Origin: an uncultured Aquimarina sp.
GTDB lineage: Bacteria; Bacteroidota; Bacteroidia; Flavobacteriales; Flavobacteriaceae
DNA: 60,779 nt
Reading direction: 5' to 3'
Assembly (NCBI GenBank): GCA_947495425.1
Contig: CANLYR010000024.1
Span: 1 to 60,779 of the forward strand
The position numbers and the translations under genes are program-made. The notes beneath the pieces were generated by a model. The model worked only from the letters and a program-made list of their open reading frames with translations. It had not been told where the DNA came from and searched no databases. Positions 27,391 to 36,692 of this stretch are shown piece after piece. The stretch's first letter is position 1. Each line of letters begins with the position of its first letter.

Positions 27391-29805
27391 TTATCTTAAT
27401 TCCGGAAACTCAGTCGGCTTTACTTCATTCATTATTTCGTAAACTTTTTCAAAGATATCTTCAACCGATGGTTTGCTAAAATAATCACCATCGGTACCAA
27501 AAGCTGGTCTGTGAGGTTGTGCACTCATCGTTTGCGGTTTACTATCCAGATGATGATATATATTTTGTTGATCAATGAGTTTATGCAATATGTATCCGGT
27601 TGCTCCACCAGGAACATCCTCATCAATGATTAGTAGTCGATTTGTTTTAGCAACACTTTTGACAATATCATGATTCAAATCAAAGGGAATTAAAGATTGT
27701 ACATCAATTACTTCGGCATTGATTCCTGTAGATAATAATTCTTTTGCAGCTTGTTCAACTAGCCTTAGTGTGGATCCATAAGATACCAAGGTAATATCGG
27801 TTCCTTCTTTAACAGTTTCGACAACACCTATTGGAGTTCTAATTTCTGAAATGTTTGAAGGCATTTTTTCTTTTAAACGATATCCGTTAAGGCATTCTAT
27901 AACAACAGCTGGCTCATCACTATCTAATAATGTATTATAAAAACCAGCAGCTTTGGTCATATTACGTGGTACAAGAATGTAGATCCCTCTCAATAGATGA
28001 ATTAATCCTCCCATTTGAGATCCTGAATGCCATATTCCTTCTAACCTATGTCCTCTCGTTCTGACAATTAAAGGAGCTTTTTGCTTCGCAAATGTTCTGT
28101 AGCGCAATGTTGCTAAATCATCACTTAACCCTTGAATACAGTACAATATGTAATCCAAATATTGAATTTCTGCAATGGGTCGTAGTCCTCTCATAGCCAT
28201 TCCAATGCCTTGCCCGATTATGGTAGCTTCGCGAATTCCTGCATCAGAAATTCTAATTTCGCCATATTTTTCTTGCAGACCTTCCAGCCCTTGATTAACA
28301 TCTCCAATTTTACCACTATCTTCACCAAAAATTAAAGCTTCAGGCACTCTATCGAATATTTCATCAAAATTATCTCTGATAATTACTCTCCCATCAACAA
28401 GTTCTGCATTCTCATGATATTGAGGTTTCACTTCTTTAACATTAATTGCTTTAGTCTCAAACTCACTATATAGATGATCACTGTACTTAGGCTGGATTTT
28501 ATTAATATAACCGTTTACCCATTTTTGTAGCGCAGATTTCTCTGCAAAGGTCTCTTTGGTAAGTAAGCGTAATGTTTTTCGGGTTGTTTCGAGAATATCT
28601 CTACGAATTGGTTCTTCTTTGGTAGAGAGTGTTTTAATAAGGGGTGATATGAAACTCTTATTTATACTTTTACTCTCTACAGCCTTTAGTGTGTCTAGTG
28701 CTTCCTTTTGTTCAGATTTTATTTCAGAGATATAGGCATTCCAAGCTTCATTTTTTCCTTTTCTAACCTCTTTTTTGGCATTTTTTTCAATATCCAGCAG
28801 CTCTTCTACTGTTGCTACATTATGATCTATAATCCACTCTTTGAATTTTTTGATACAATCATATTCACGTTCCCAGTTTAATCGTTCTTCACTTTTGTAT
28901 CGCTCATGAGATCCAGAAGTAGAGTGTCCCTGAGGCTGTGTTAATTCTTTTACATGAATAATAACTGGTATATGCTTTTCTCTGGCCAGCTCCTCGGCTG
29001 ATTCGTAGGCATTTGTTAATGCAGGATAGTCCCAACCATTTACCTTAATAATTTCATAGCCTTCATGATTTTCATCTCGTCTAAACCCTTCTAAAATTAA
29101 GGAAATATCTTCTTTTGTAGTTTGGTGTTTTGCATGTACAGAAATACCATACTCATCATCCCAAATACTGATCACCATAGGTACCTGTAATACACCAGCT
29201 GCGTTTATGGTTTCCCAGAATAAACCTTCACTTGTGCTCGCATTTCCTATAGTTCCCCAGGCTACTTCATTTCCATTAATTGAAAAATTATTAGTTTTAG
29301 AAACACTTTTTTCATTGCGATATACTTTTGAAGCTTGTGCAAGACCCAGTAATCTGGGCATTTGACCTGCAGTGGGTGATATGTCTGAGCTTGAATTTTT
29401 TTGCTGAGTAAGATTTTTCCAGCTTCCATCATCATTAAGACTATGCGTAGCGAAATGTCCTCCCATTTGCCTGCCTGCGGCAAAGGGCTCTTTATTGATA
29501 TCAGTATGAGCATATAATCCTGCAAAAAACTGAGCTACGGTATACTGATCAATAGCCATCATAAACGTTTGGTCCCTGTAGTATCCTGACCTAAAATCTC
29601 CATTACGAAACACTCTAGCCATTGCAAGTTGAGGGAGTTCTTTGCCTCCTCCAAAAATCCCAAACTTCGATTTTCCGGTAAGTACTTCGCGTCTTCCCAA
29701 TAAACTACATTCTCTACTTACTAATGCGATCTTATAATCCTTAAGTATTTGTTTTCTGTATTCTTCGAATGATATATTAGATGTAGTCACAGATTCAGAT
29801 TGCAT
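27391..29805 (-). CDS. Fused E1 alpha/beta 2-oxoacid dehydrogenase
   Basis: 804-aa thiamine-diphosphate E1 component in which alpha and beta subunits are one chain, as is usual in Bacteroidetes. The alpha part has GTIGNASTSEGLFWETINAA and VPMVISIWDDEYGISV (ThDP/Mg binding). The beta part (from about residue 460) has FGEDSGKIGDVNQGLEGLQE, ATIIGQGIGMAMRGLRPIAE and the C-terminal DVQSLIPFDL. It is likely the branched-chain 2-oxoacid (isovalerate) dehydrogenase E1; a pyruvate substrate cannot be excluded by eye. No E2/E3 is adjacent. A good promoter lies at 29828-29859. Confidence 0.88.
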   Translation of the reverse strand: MQSESVTTSNISFEEYRKQILKDYKIALVSRECSLLGRREVLTGKSKFGIFGGGKELPQLAMARVFRNGDFRSGYYRDQTFMMAIDQYTVAQFFAGLYAHTDINKEPFAAGRQMGGHFATHSLNDDGSWKNLTQQKNSSSDISPTAGQMPRLLGLAQASKVYRNEKSVSKTNNFSINGNEVAWGTIGNASTSEGLFWETINAAGVLQVPMVISIWDDEYGISVHAKHQTTKEDISLILEGFRRDENHEGYEIIKVNGWDYPALTNAYESAEELAREKHIPVIIHVKELTQPQGHSTSGSHERYKSEERLNWEREYDCIKKFKEWIIDHNVATVEELLDIEKNAKKEVRKGKNEAWNAYISEIKSEQKEALDTLKAVESKSINKSFISPLIKTLSTKEEPIRRDILETTRKTLRLLTKETFAEKSALQKWVNGYINKIQPKYSDHLYSEFETKAINVKEVKPQYHENAELVDGRVIIRDNFDEIFDRVPEALIFGEDSGKIGDVNQGLEGLQEKYGEIRISDAGIREATIIGQGIGMAMRGLRPIAEIQYLDYILYCIQGLSDDLATLRYRTFAKQKAPLIVRTRGHRLEGIWHSGSQMGGLIHLLRGIYILVPRNMTKAAGFYNTLLDSDEPAVVIECLNGYRLKEKMPSNISEIRTPIGVVETVKEGTDITLVSYGSTLRLVEQAAKELLSTGINAEVIDVQSLIPFDLNHDIVKSVAKTNRLLIIDEDVPGGATGYILHKLIDQQNIYHHLDSKPQTMSAQPHRPAFGTDGDYFSKPSVEDIFEKVYEIMNEVKPTEFPELR

Positions 29806-29827
29806 ACGAACGATGTTTTTAGATTTG

Positions 29828-29859
29828 CAAATTTAGTTAAAAAACAAGTAAATTGCAAA
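29828..29859 (-). promoter_or_regulatory. Bacteroidetes-type promoter of the E1 dehydrogenase gene
   Basis: On the minus strand TTTG (29859-29856) is followed after 20 bases by TAAATTTG (29835-29828), matching the TTTG/TAnnTTTG pattern. It is 22 bp from the ATG. Confidence 0.7.
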
Positions 29860-30038
29860 GGAAGAACTCTTAAATGTATTGGGAATAATGCAGTAAAAAC
29901 CTCAATTTGTTGATGATTTTACTTTTTTAGATGGTATTTTAAGTTTTGGTTAACAAAAGCTCAAAATTTTCACATTTATCAAGCGTTATGTTTTTATTGA
30001 GGAAATTGTATCTAATAGCTGGAAAGTGCCATTTGAAA

Positions 30039-32873
30039 TCAATACCATTCTCTAGTGAAAAGCCTAATCAATGTTTCGGGACTTAGCGTGATGATAAATC
30101 GAATTTGTTCTTCGTAATTGGGTTGCGAAATTTCCCAACCTTTGTTAGAAACAACAGGGAAGAAGAGCTCAAAATAATCAGCTACCAGACTTAATCTGAC
30201 TCCGGCATTATATACAAACTTTGCAGAGATACCTTTGTTTTTAACTAAACCAACATCGCCATAGGCAAAGATCCAGTTCCAAATATTAGTATTTGTGTTA
30301 AAAGTAGTGATCCATTGGTTGGCAAATGGGTAGTCGAGTTGAGATTTAAAACCTCCTTCGGCGGGAATAATTTGTTGACTTACCAAACCGGTATCTTCAC
30401 TTCGTCCTAGATAATTATAGTCAAATAAATAATCCGTAGGTCTATCTAGAGCAAAACTAAAAAAGTCCCCATCTTTTTCGGTATCATTAAAGAGAAATGT
30501 ACCTGCAAACAAACGTAAATTTACTTGGCGATTATTAAGAAATATTTTCCTGTAATTAATAGTGGTGGATAGCTTACCAAAATTCTTCGATAATTGGTAG
30601 TCTACAGTATAGCCTAAGAAATCAAGTAAATTAAAGTCTGAATACTGATATCTTGCATTAAATACATTGTAATCTGGAGTTACTACCGGATCAATTTCAT
30701 CCCTTTCTCTAAAAACATTAATGTTTCTAAGAGTCAATCGCTGTCTTTCGTTTGACCTAAGATCTCTAGGTCTGAAATCAAAATTTACAGAAGAAGACAA
30801 TCGTCTAAATAATAGATCAGGAGCATAACTAAACATACTTCCATTTATACCATAACGCATTTGATAAAGACCATAATCTGCAAGTTGATGTCTGTAAGAG
30901 AACGAAGATGAACCCAATAACTTTTTAGACTTCAAACCATACGCTGGCGATACATTGTATTCAAAATTTCTTTTTAAAATTGTTTTGTTATAAAATTTTG
31001 AAGCAATTGTAAATCCATCGTACACATTAAACTCAAACTCTGGGATAAAAAATATCTGCCCGAACCTTGGATCTTCTATATCTTGTAATAATCTAAACTG
31101 TAAGGGTTTGTTAAATATCCATTTTAGATTCCTATAATTATTGCGTCGATTTATTTCTGGTATTTTTTGATCATAATCTAAGACCAGTTTGCTAATATCT
31201 TTATTAGCAATCATCACTTTTTTTGTTCCAGAAATATCGGTTACCCAGGTTTTTGAAACAACATCTTTTTTACGCAAGCCATACAAAGAGACTGGCATTG
31301 CACTATTTCCGTTATTTTTGATAGTAACTTCGATAGAATCTTTTCGTTTTTTTACTGATTTAATCTTGAAGTCTAATTTTTCGTTAGTCTTAACATAGTC
31401 TTCAAAAAACCATTCAATATTTTTGGGCGATTGTGAAGTAAGAATATCTTTATAGTCTTTTGATGATGTAAGTTTTAAAACGTTTTTTGTATAAAAGTCT
31501 TTAATACTTTGGGGAATAATATTATCATCATCGAAGTAATCTTCCAGATATTTAAATCCAACTCCAGCTTTATACGCATTGGCTATATTTTTATTAAACT
31601 TAACTAATTCGTCCTGAGGCGTAGATAATGGTTGATCCAGAAATAATCTCGCCATATTTTTATATCCAAGAAAGTACTGGTCATTGAAGTCTAAATCTGC
31701 AATATGAAACCACCGAACGCCTATTACTTTACTCAATTTACCGATGATTTTCATATCTGGATAATATTTTTCTGTATAAGACATCATTAAGTAGATGTGT
31801 ATAGCATCCCTTATCCAGGTATCATATCTTGGGTTTATCAATAAGGTTTTTTCAAGATAATTTTCTGTAATCGTTTTGAGTTGTTTAATTTCATATTGAA
31901 AACCGTCAGGAAAAGGTCTTAAAATATCCGGTAATTGATTTAACCCATATACAGGATTATTTTTATAATCACTTTCAGAAATCAGAATTTTCTCAAAAGG
32001 GTATGGACCAAGTTCATCTTGTAGAAAACCTGTAATTCTATCAATAGCAACAGATTTCATTTCGGGTAATAGATCATTATCGTCTATATTACTTATAAAT
32101 TCTATACGATTAGATGAAAAGCTATAAAATGATGGCTGCTTTTGTATGTATAAATTGATTTGGTTCCTATTATCTCCTGTGAGTTGAACTGTTTTACTTT
32201 CTTGCTTTACTTTCGATAATTGTTCAATTTCTTTTTGTGTTAGATCACTTACAATATGATAGGCTTCGGGAAACGTAATGTTAATCTCATAATTTGCCAA
32301 AGGTGCATATAAGTCATCTAAATTTTTATGACTGTAAACGTTCCATTTGGTATCATATACCGCAGGATTTATGTACCAGTATTTAAGTCTGAAATCGCCA
32401 TTAGGATCATACCCGTATCGCGTAAACTTACTACTCGGGATTTTCACTTTATATTGTAAAAGAAACGTTTCACTGTCACCAGGGTAAATAGGTTCTGATG
32501 GTTTAATCCACATAATGTCTGAAACTCCATCATGACGACCCCAATGTAAAGCTTCTGAAGTATTATCGGTTATATTTTGAATTATAGTCACCCCACGTTC
32601 ATAATCTTTAGCATAGTAGAATCGTTTCAAAAAATCTTCAGAAAATCTTTCTCCAAGCGATGTGGTTTTTTTAGAAAAACTATTGGCCCAATCATGAAAG
32701 AGTATTTTATCTAATGTATCTTTTGATGTATTTGTATACGTAATTTCCTGCTTAATTGTAAGCACTTTTTTTTCTACATCGAGGTCTGCATTAATAATAA
32801 TGCCATGCTGTGCCGATACAGCGGATAGTAAAAAAAATACAACGATATGAAAAGATATTTTTAGCCTACTCAA
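30039..32873 (-). CDS. M1-like pseudopeptidase fused to an outer-membrane beta-barrel
   Basis: 944 aa with signal peptide (cleavage after VSA, about residue 21). Residues ~25-500 follow the plan of M1 aminopeptidases (beta-saddle with FHDWANSF, then the gluzincin helical part), but no HExxH exists. Where it should be, the chain reads ITENYLEKTL (335-344), and the zinc-ligand helix reads WIRDAIHIYL (353-362) in place of W-DEG-A-Y. From about 600 to the end, alternating aromatic strands ending in TREWY, with a C-terminal aromatic, look like an outer-membrane beta-barrel. It is probably non-catalytic. The gene is monocistronic. Confidence 0.7.
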   Translation of the reverse strand: MSRLKISFHIVVFFLLSAVSAQHGIIINADLDVEKKVLTIKQEITYTNTSKDTLDKILFHDWANSFSKKTTSLGERFSEDFLKRFYYAKDYERGVTIIQNITDNTSEALHWGRHDGVSDIMWIKPSEPIYPGDSETFLLQYKVKIPSSKFTRYGYDPNGDFRLKYWYINPAVYDTKWNVYSHKNLDDLYAPLANYEINITFPEAYHIVSDLTQKEIEQLSKVKQESKTVQLTGDNRNQINLYIQKQPSFYSFSSNRIEFISNIDDNDLLPEMKSVAIDRITGFLQDELGPYPFEKILISESDYKNNPVYGLNQLPDILRPFPDGFQYEIKQLKTITENYLEKTLLINPRYDTWIRDAIHIYLMMSYTEKYYPDMKIIGKLSKVIGVRWFHIADLDFNDQYFLGYKNMARLFLDQPLSTPQDELVKFNKNIANAYKAGVGFKYLEDYFDDDNIIPQSIKDFYTKNVLKLTSSKDYKDILTSQSPKNIEWFFEDYVKTNEKLDFKIKSVKKRKDSIEVTIKNNGNSAMPVSLYGLRKKDVVSKTWVTDISGTKKVMIANKDISKLVLDYDQKIPEINRRNNYRNLKWIFNKPLQFRLLQDIEDPRFGQIFFIPEFEFNVYDGFTIASKFYNKTILKRNFEYNVSPAYGLKSKKLLGSSSFSYRHQLADYGLYQMRYGINGSMFSYAPDLLFRRLSSSVNFDFRPRDLRSNERQRLTLRNINVFRERDEIDPVVTPDYNVFNARYQYSDFNLLDFLGYTVDYQLSKNFGKLSTTINYRKIFLNNRQVNLRLFAGTFLFNDTEKDGDFFSFALDRPTDYLFDYNYLGRSEDTGLVSQQIIPAEGGFKSQLDYPFANQWITTFNTNTNIWNWIFAYGDVGLVKNKGISAKFVYNAGVRLSLVADYFELFFPVVSNKGWEISQPNYEEQIRFIITLSPETLIRLFTREWY

Positions 32874-33023
32874 TTTATAAATTCATATTATGTGTGAAAA
32901 ATGTAATGTTATATTGCTGCATATCTCCTCATTGATTATATAGCAGAGGATGTATTTTTGTTATACTATACTTTGATTTATATGTATGTACGATAGTAAT
33001 GACTGGTTTAATTGTAATACGTT

Positions 33024-33713
33024 TCAGAAATTCGGACTTAAATTATATTCTCCATAAAACTTATCTAAAATGGAAAGAACTTCATCAGGTGTATCTACTA
33101 CATGTATAAGATCTAGATCACCAGGGCTAATATTCCCGAATTTTTCGAGTAATGTACTTTTTACCCAGTCGATAAGTCCTCCCCAAAACTCTGTGCTTAC
33201 GAGGATAATTGGGAATTTTGCTATTTTTTTAGTCTGGATTAATGTCATCGCTTCAAATAATTCGTCTAGCGTTCCAAATCCTCCTGGCATAACAACAAAT
33301 CCTTGAGAATATTTTACAAACATTACTTTTCTTACAAAGAAATAATCAAAATCTAAGCTTTTATCACTGTCTATGTAGGGATTATCATGTTGTTCAAAAG
33401 GTAGATCTATATTTAGACCTACAGAAGTTCCACCACCTAGATGTGCGCCTTTATTACCAGCTTCCATGATTCCTGGTCCACCACCTGTGATGACTCCATA
33501 TCCATGATCTACAATTTTTTTGGCTGTATCTACTGCTAATTGATAGTATTTATTATCGGTTTTGGTACGAGCTGATCCAAAAATAGAGACACAGGGACCA
33601 ATTTTACTCATTTTTTCGAATCCATTAACGAATTCACCCATGATTTTGAAGATTGCCCAAGAATCATTAGTTTTTATACCATTCCATCCTTTATGGTGTT
33701 GTTCTTTTCTCAT
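33024..33713 (-). CDS. LOG-family (TIGR00730) phosphoribohydrolase-like protein
   Basis: 229-aa Rossmann-fold protein of the LOG/lysine-decarboxylase-like group. GGGPGIMEAGNKGA (77-90) and PGGFGTLDE (143-151) are the family signature. Biochemically known members cleave cytokinin ribotides or nucleotide 5'-monophosphates; the substrate here is not known. It is 18 bp downstream of uvrA on the same strand, so probably cotranscribed. Confidence 0.9.
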   Translation of the reverse strand: MRKEQHHKGWNGIKTNDSWAIFKIMGEFVNGFEKMSKIGPCVSIFGSARTKTDNKYYQLAVDTAKKIVDHGYGVITGGGPGIMEAGNKGAHLGGGTSVGLNIDLPFEQHDNPYIDSDKSLDFDYFFVRKVMFVKYSQGFVVMPGGFGTLDELFEAMTLIQTKKIAKFPIILVSTEFWGGLIDWVKSTLLEKFGNISPGDLDLIHVVDTPDEVLSILDKFYGEYNLSPNF

Positions 33714-33731
33714 AAATAATACGATTTTATT

Positions 33732-36566
33732 TTAAATGCTTAATTCTTTCTTTAAAAATTGAGCAGTATAACTCTTTTTATCTTTTATAATTTCTTCTGG
33801 AGTCCCTTTGGCTACTACCTGTCCTCCGTTTTTACCTCCTTCATAGCCAATATCAACTATATAATCTGCCATTTTTACTACATCTAGATTATGCTCGATA
33901 ATTAAAACGGTATTTCCTTTGTCTACTAAGGTATTCAATACATTCATTAACACGCGTATGTCTTCAAAATGAAGTCCGGTAGTGGGTTCATCGAGAATAT
34001 AAAATGTATTACCGGTATCTCTTTTAGACAATTCTGAAGCCAACTTAATCCGTTGTGCTTCGCCTCCTGATAAGGTAGTGGATTGTTGACCTAAGGTAAT
34101 GTAACCAAGCCCTACGTTTTGAATGGTTTTTAATTTTCTGAAAATCTTCGGAATTTGATCAAAGAATGTACATGCCTCATTGATAGTCATCTCCAGCACA
34201 TCCGAAATTGATTTTCCTTTGTATCTGATTTCTAATGTTTCCCTGTTAAATCGTTTACCCTGACAGGTTTCGCACTCAACATACACATCGGGTAGGAAAT
34301 TCATTTCGATTACTCGTAGACCACCTCCTTTACAGGTTTCACATCTTCCGCCTTGTACATTGAAGCTAAATCGCCCGGGTTTATATCCCCGAATCATGGC
34401 TTCGGGAGTTTTTGCAAATAAGCTTCTTATTTCAGAAAAAACACCAGTATATGTAGCTGGATTGGATCTTGGCGTGCGACCAATAGGAGATTGATTGATG
34501 TCAATTACTTTATCAGCATGCTCTAAACCTTTTATGCTTTTATATGGCATTGGTTTTTTAACACCATTAAAATAGTATGCATTAAGAATAGGGTAGAGCG
34601 TTTCATTTATTAGTGTAGATTTACCACTACCAGAAACCCCGGTAACTGCAATCATTTTCCCTAAAGGAATATCGATTGAAACATTTTTTAGGTTATTTCC
34701 TGTAGCGCCTTTTAATGCTATTTTTTTTCCGTTTCCTTTTCTGCGTTTTTTAGGAACCTCTATTTGTTTTTTACCACTTAAGTAATCAGCGGTAAGCGTA
34801 TTATATGTTCTTAATTCTTTTGGAGTGCCCTCGCTAATAATTTCTCCGCCATGTTTTCCTGCCAGTGGGCCAATGTCGATTACATGATCTGCTCGCTCGA
34901 TCATATCTTTATCATGTTCTACAACAATAACCGAATTGCCAATATCTCGTAACTGAATAAGGGAGCTAATCAATTTTTCGTTATCTCTTTGATGCAAACC
35001 AATACTAGGCTCATCGAGAATATACAATACTCCAACCAATTGAGAACCAATCTGAGTGGCTAGTCTTATACGTTGTGCTTCTCCTCCGGATAATGATTTA
35101 CTACTTCGGTTTAATGAAAGATAGGTGAGTCCTACATCTATCAAAAACTGTAATCTAGCATTGATTTCTTTTAATATCTCTCCCGAAATTTGTTTTTGTT
35201 TTTTACTTAAATGTTTAGACAAATCCTTAAACCAGTTCGAAAGTTCTATAATATCCATTGCAGCTAATTCTGCAATATTTTTTTCATGTACTTTGAAGTA
35301 CAGCGATTCTTTCCGTAATCTTGTTCCATCGCATTCTGGACACTCAATATTATCCATAAAGTCCCGAGCCCATCGTTTTAGTGATGTAGAATCGTTGTTC
35401 GTATATGTATTTTCTATAAAAGTAGCAATACCTTCAAAGTCAATTTTATACTCACGTGTAACACCAAGAGATTTGCTGTTGATGCTAAATTTCTCTTTTC
35501 CTCCATATAAAATAACGTGTAATGCTTCTTTAGGAATTTTTTTTATAGGGTCACTTAGCTTAAAGCCATATCGTTGCGCAATTAATTCGAGCTGTTTAAA
35601 TATCCAATTGTTCTTTTGTGGTCCCTGTGGTTCTAGTCCACCACTTTTAATGGATTTAGAATCATCGGGTATAATTTTTTTTATGTTTACTTCGTAAAGG
35701 TTTCCAATTCCATTACATTTTGGACATGCACCTTTAGGGGAGTTAAAAGAAAAGTTATTAGGTTCTGGATTTGGATATGAAATTCCGCTTGACGGGCACA
35801 TTAAATTTCTACTAAAAAAACGAACTTCCTGAGACTCTTGTTCTATGATCATCAATACATTGTCACCATGATACATGGCTGTATTAATGGTTTCCATGAG
35901 GCGTTTAGAATTTTCCTGATCTTCTTTTACTAATACACGATCAATGACAATCTCAATATCGTGTGTTTTGTATCGATCCAATTTCATGCCTTTGGTAATG
36001 TCTTTTATCTCTCCATCTGTACGTACTTTTACAAAGCCTTGCTTTGCAATTTGTTCAAAGAGCTCACGATAGTGGCCTTTCCTGGATCTTACAACAGGAG
36101 CCAGAATATTTATTTTTTTACCATTAAAATCTTTTAGGATTAAATTCTTGATTTGCTCATCGCTATAGCTTACCATTTTTTCTCCGGTATTATAGCTATA
36201 CGCATCACTTCCTCTAGAAAAAAGCAATCGAAGGAAATCATAAATTTCGGTAATTGTGCCTACGGTACTGCGAGGACTTTTACTTGTTGTTTTTTGTTCA
36301 ATGGCTATTACGGGTGATAAACCATCTATTTTATCCACATCTGGTCGTTCGAGACCACCTAAAAACTGTCGTGCATATGCAGAAAATGTTTCAATGTATC
36401 GGCGTTGTCCTTCTGCATATATCGTATCAAAAGCTAATGAAGATTTACCAGATCCCGATAAGCCTGTAATTACTACTAGTTTTTCTCTTGGAATAGTAAC
36501 ATCGATATTCTTTAAGTTATGAACTCGTGCTCCTAAAACCTCTATATTATCTTCTGATACCACCAT
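33732..36566 (-). CDS. uvrA: Excinuclease ABC subunit A (UvrA)
   Basis: 944-aa damage-recognition ATPase of nucleotide excision repair. Two ABC modules are visible: Walker A GLSGSGKS (35-42) and GVSGSGKS (about 635-642), and signatures LSGGEAQRIRLATQIGS and LSGGEAQRIKLASELSK. Zinc fingers are CPKCNGIG and CETCKGGG/CETCQGKR. Usual length. uvrB and uvrC are not in the window. A possible minus-strand -7 box TACATTTG is at 36593-36586, 20 bp before the ATG. Confidence 0.97.
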   Translation of the reverse strand: MVVSEDNIEVLGARVHNLKNIDVTIPREKLVVITGLSGSGKSSLAFDTIYAEGQRRYIETFSAYARQFLGGLERPDVDKIDGLSPVIAIEQKTTSKSPRSTVGTITEIYDFLRLLFSRGSDAYSYNTGEKMVSYSDEQIKNLILKDFNGKKINILAPVVRSRKGHYRELFEQIAKQGFVKVRTDGEIKDITKGMKLDRYKTHDIEIVIDRVLVKEDQENSKRLMETINTAMYHGDNVLMIIEQESQEVRFFSRNLMCPSSGISYPNPEPNNFSFNSPKGACPKCNGIGNLYEVNIKKIIPDDSKSIKSGGLEPQGPQKNNWIFKQLELIAQRYGFKLSDPIKKIPKEALHVILYGGKEKFSINSKSLGVTREYKIDFEGIATFIENTYTNNDSTSLKRWARDFMDNIECPECDGTRLRKESLYFKVHEKNIAELAAMDIIELSNWFKDLSKHLSKKQKQISGEILKEINARLQFLIDVGLTYLSLNRSSKSLSGGEAQRIRLATQIGSQLVGVLYILDEPSIGLHQRDNEKLISSLIQLRDIGNSVIVVEHDKDMIERADHVIDIGPLAGKHGGEIISEGTPKELRTYNTLTADYLSGKKQIEVPKKRRKGNGKKIALKGATGNNLKNVSIDIPLGKMIAVTGVSGSGKSTLINETLYPILNAYYFNGVKKPMPYKSIKGLEHADKVIDINQSPIGRTPRSNPATYTGVFSEIRSLFAKTPEAMIRGYKPGRFSFNVQGGRCETCKGGGLRVIEMNFLPDVYVECETCQGKRFNRETLEIRYKGKSISDVLEMTINEACTFFDQIPKIFRKLKTIQNVGLGYITLGQQSTTLSGGEAQRIKLASELSKRDTGNTFYILDEPTTGLHFEDIRVLMNVLNTLVDKGNTVLIIEHNLDVVKMADYIVDIGYEGGKNGGQVVAKGTPEEIIKDKKSYTAQFLKKELSI

Positions 36567-36692
36567 AAAATTTTAACCAAGATTGCAAATGTAGGTATTT
36601 GATAGCATTTTGAGAAATAGGTGTAGTCTCCTTTTATCAAAAATTAGATTTATTTTTTTGATTAAAAAATTGTAGGGATAATATATAATAGT

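Noticed and set aside
35125..35697. 190-codon plus-strand frame inside uvrA
   Set aside because: Antisense shadow of uvrA with Ser/Cys/Phe-rich content and no recognisable domain.
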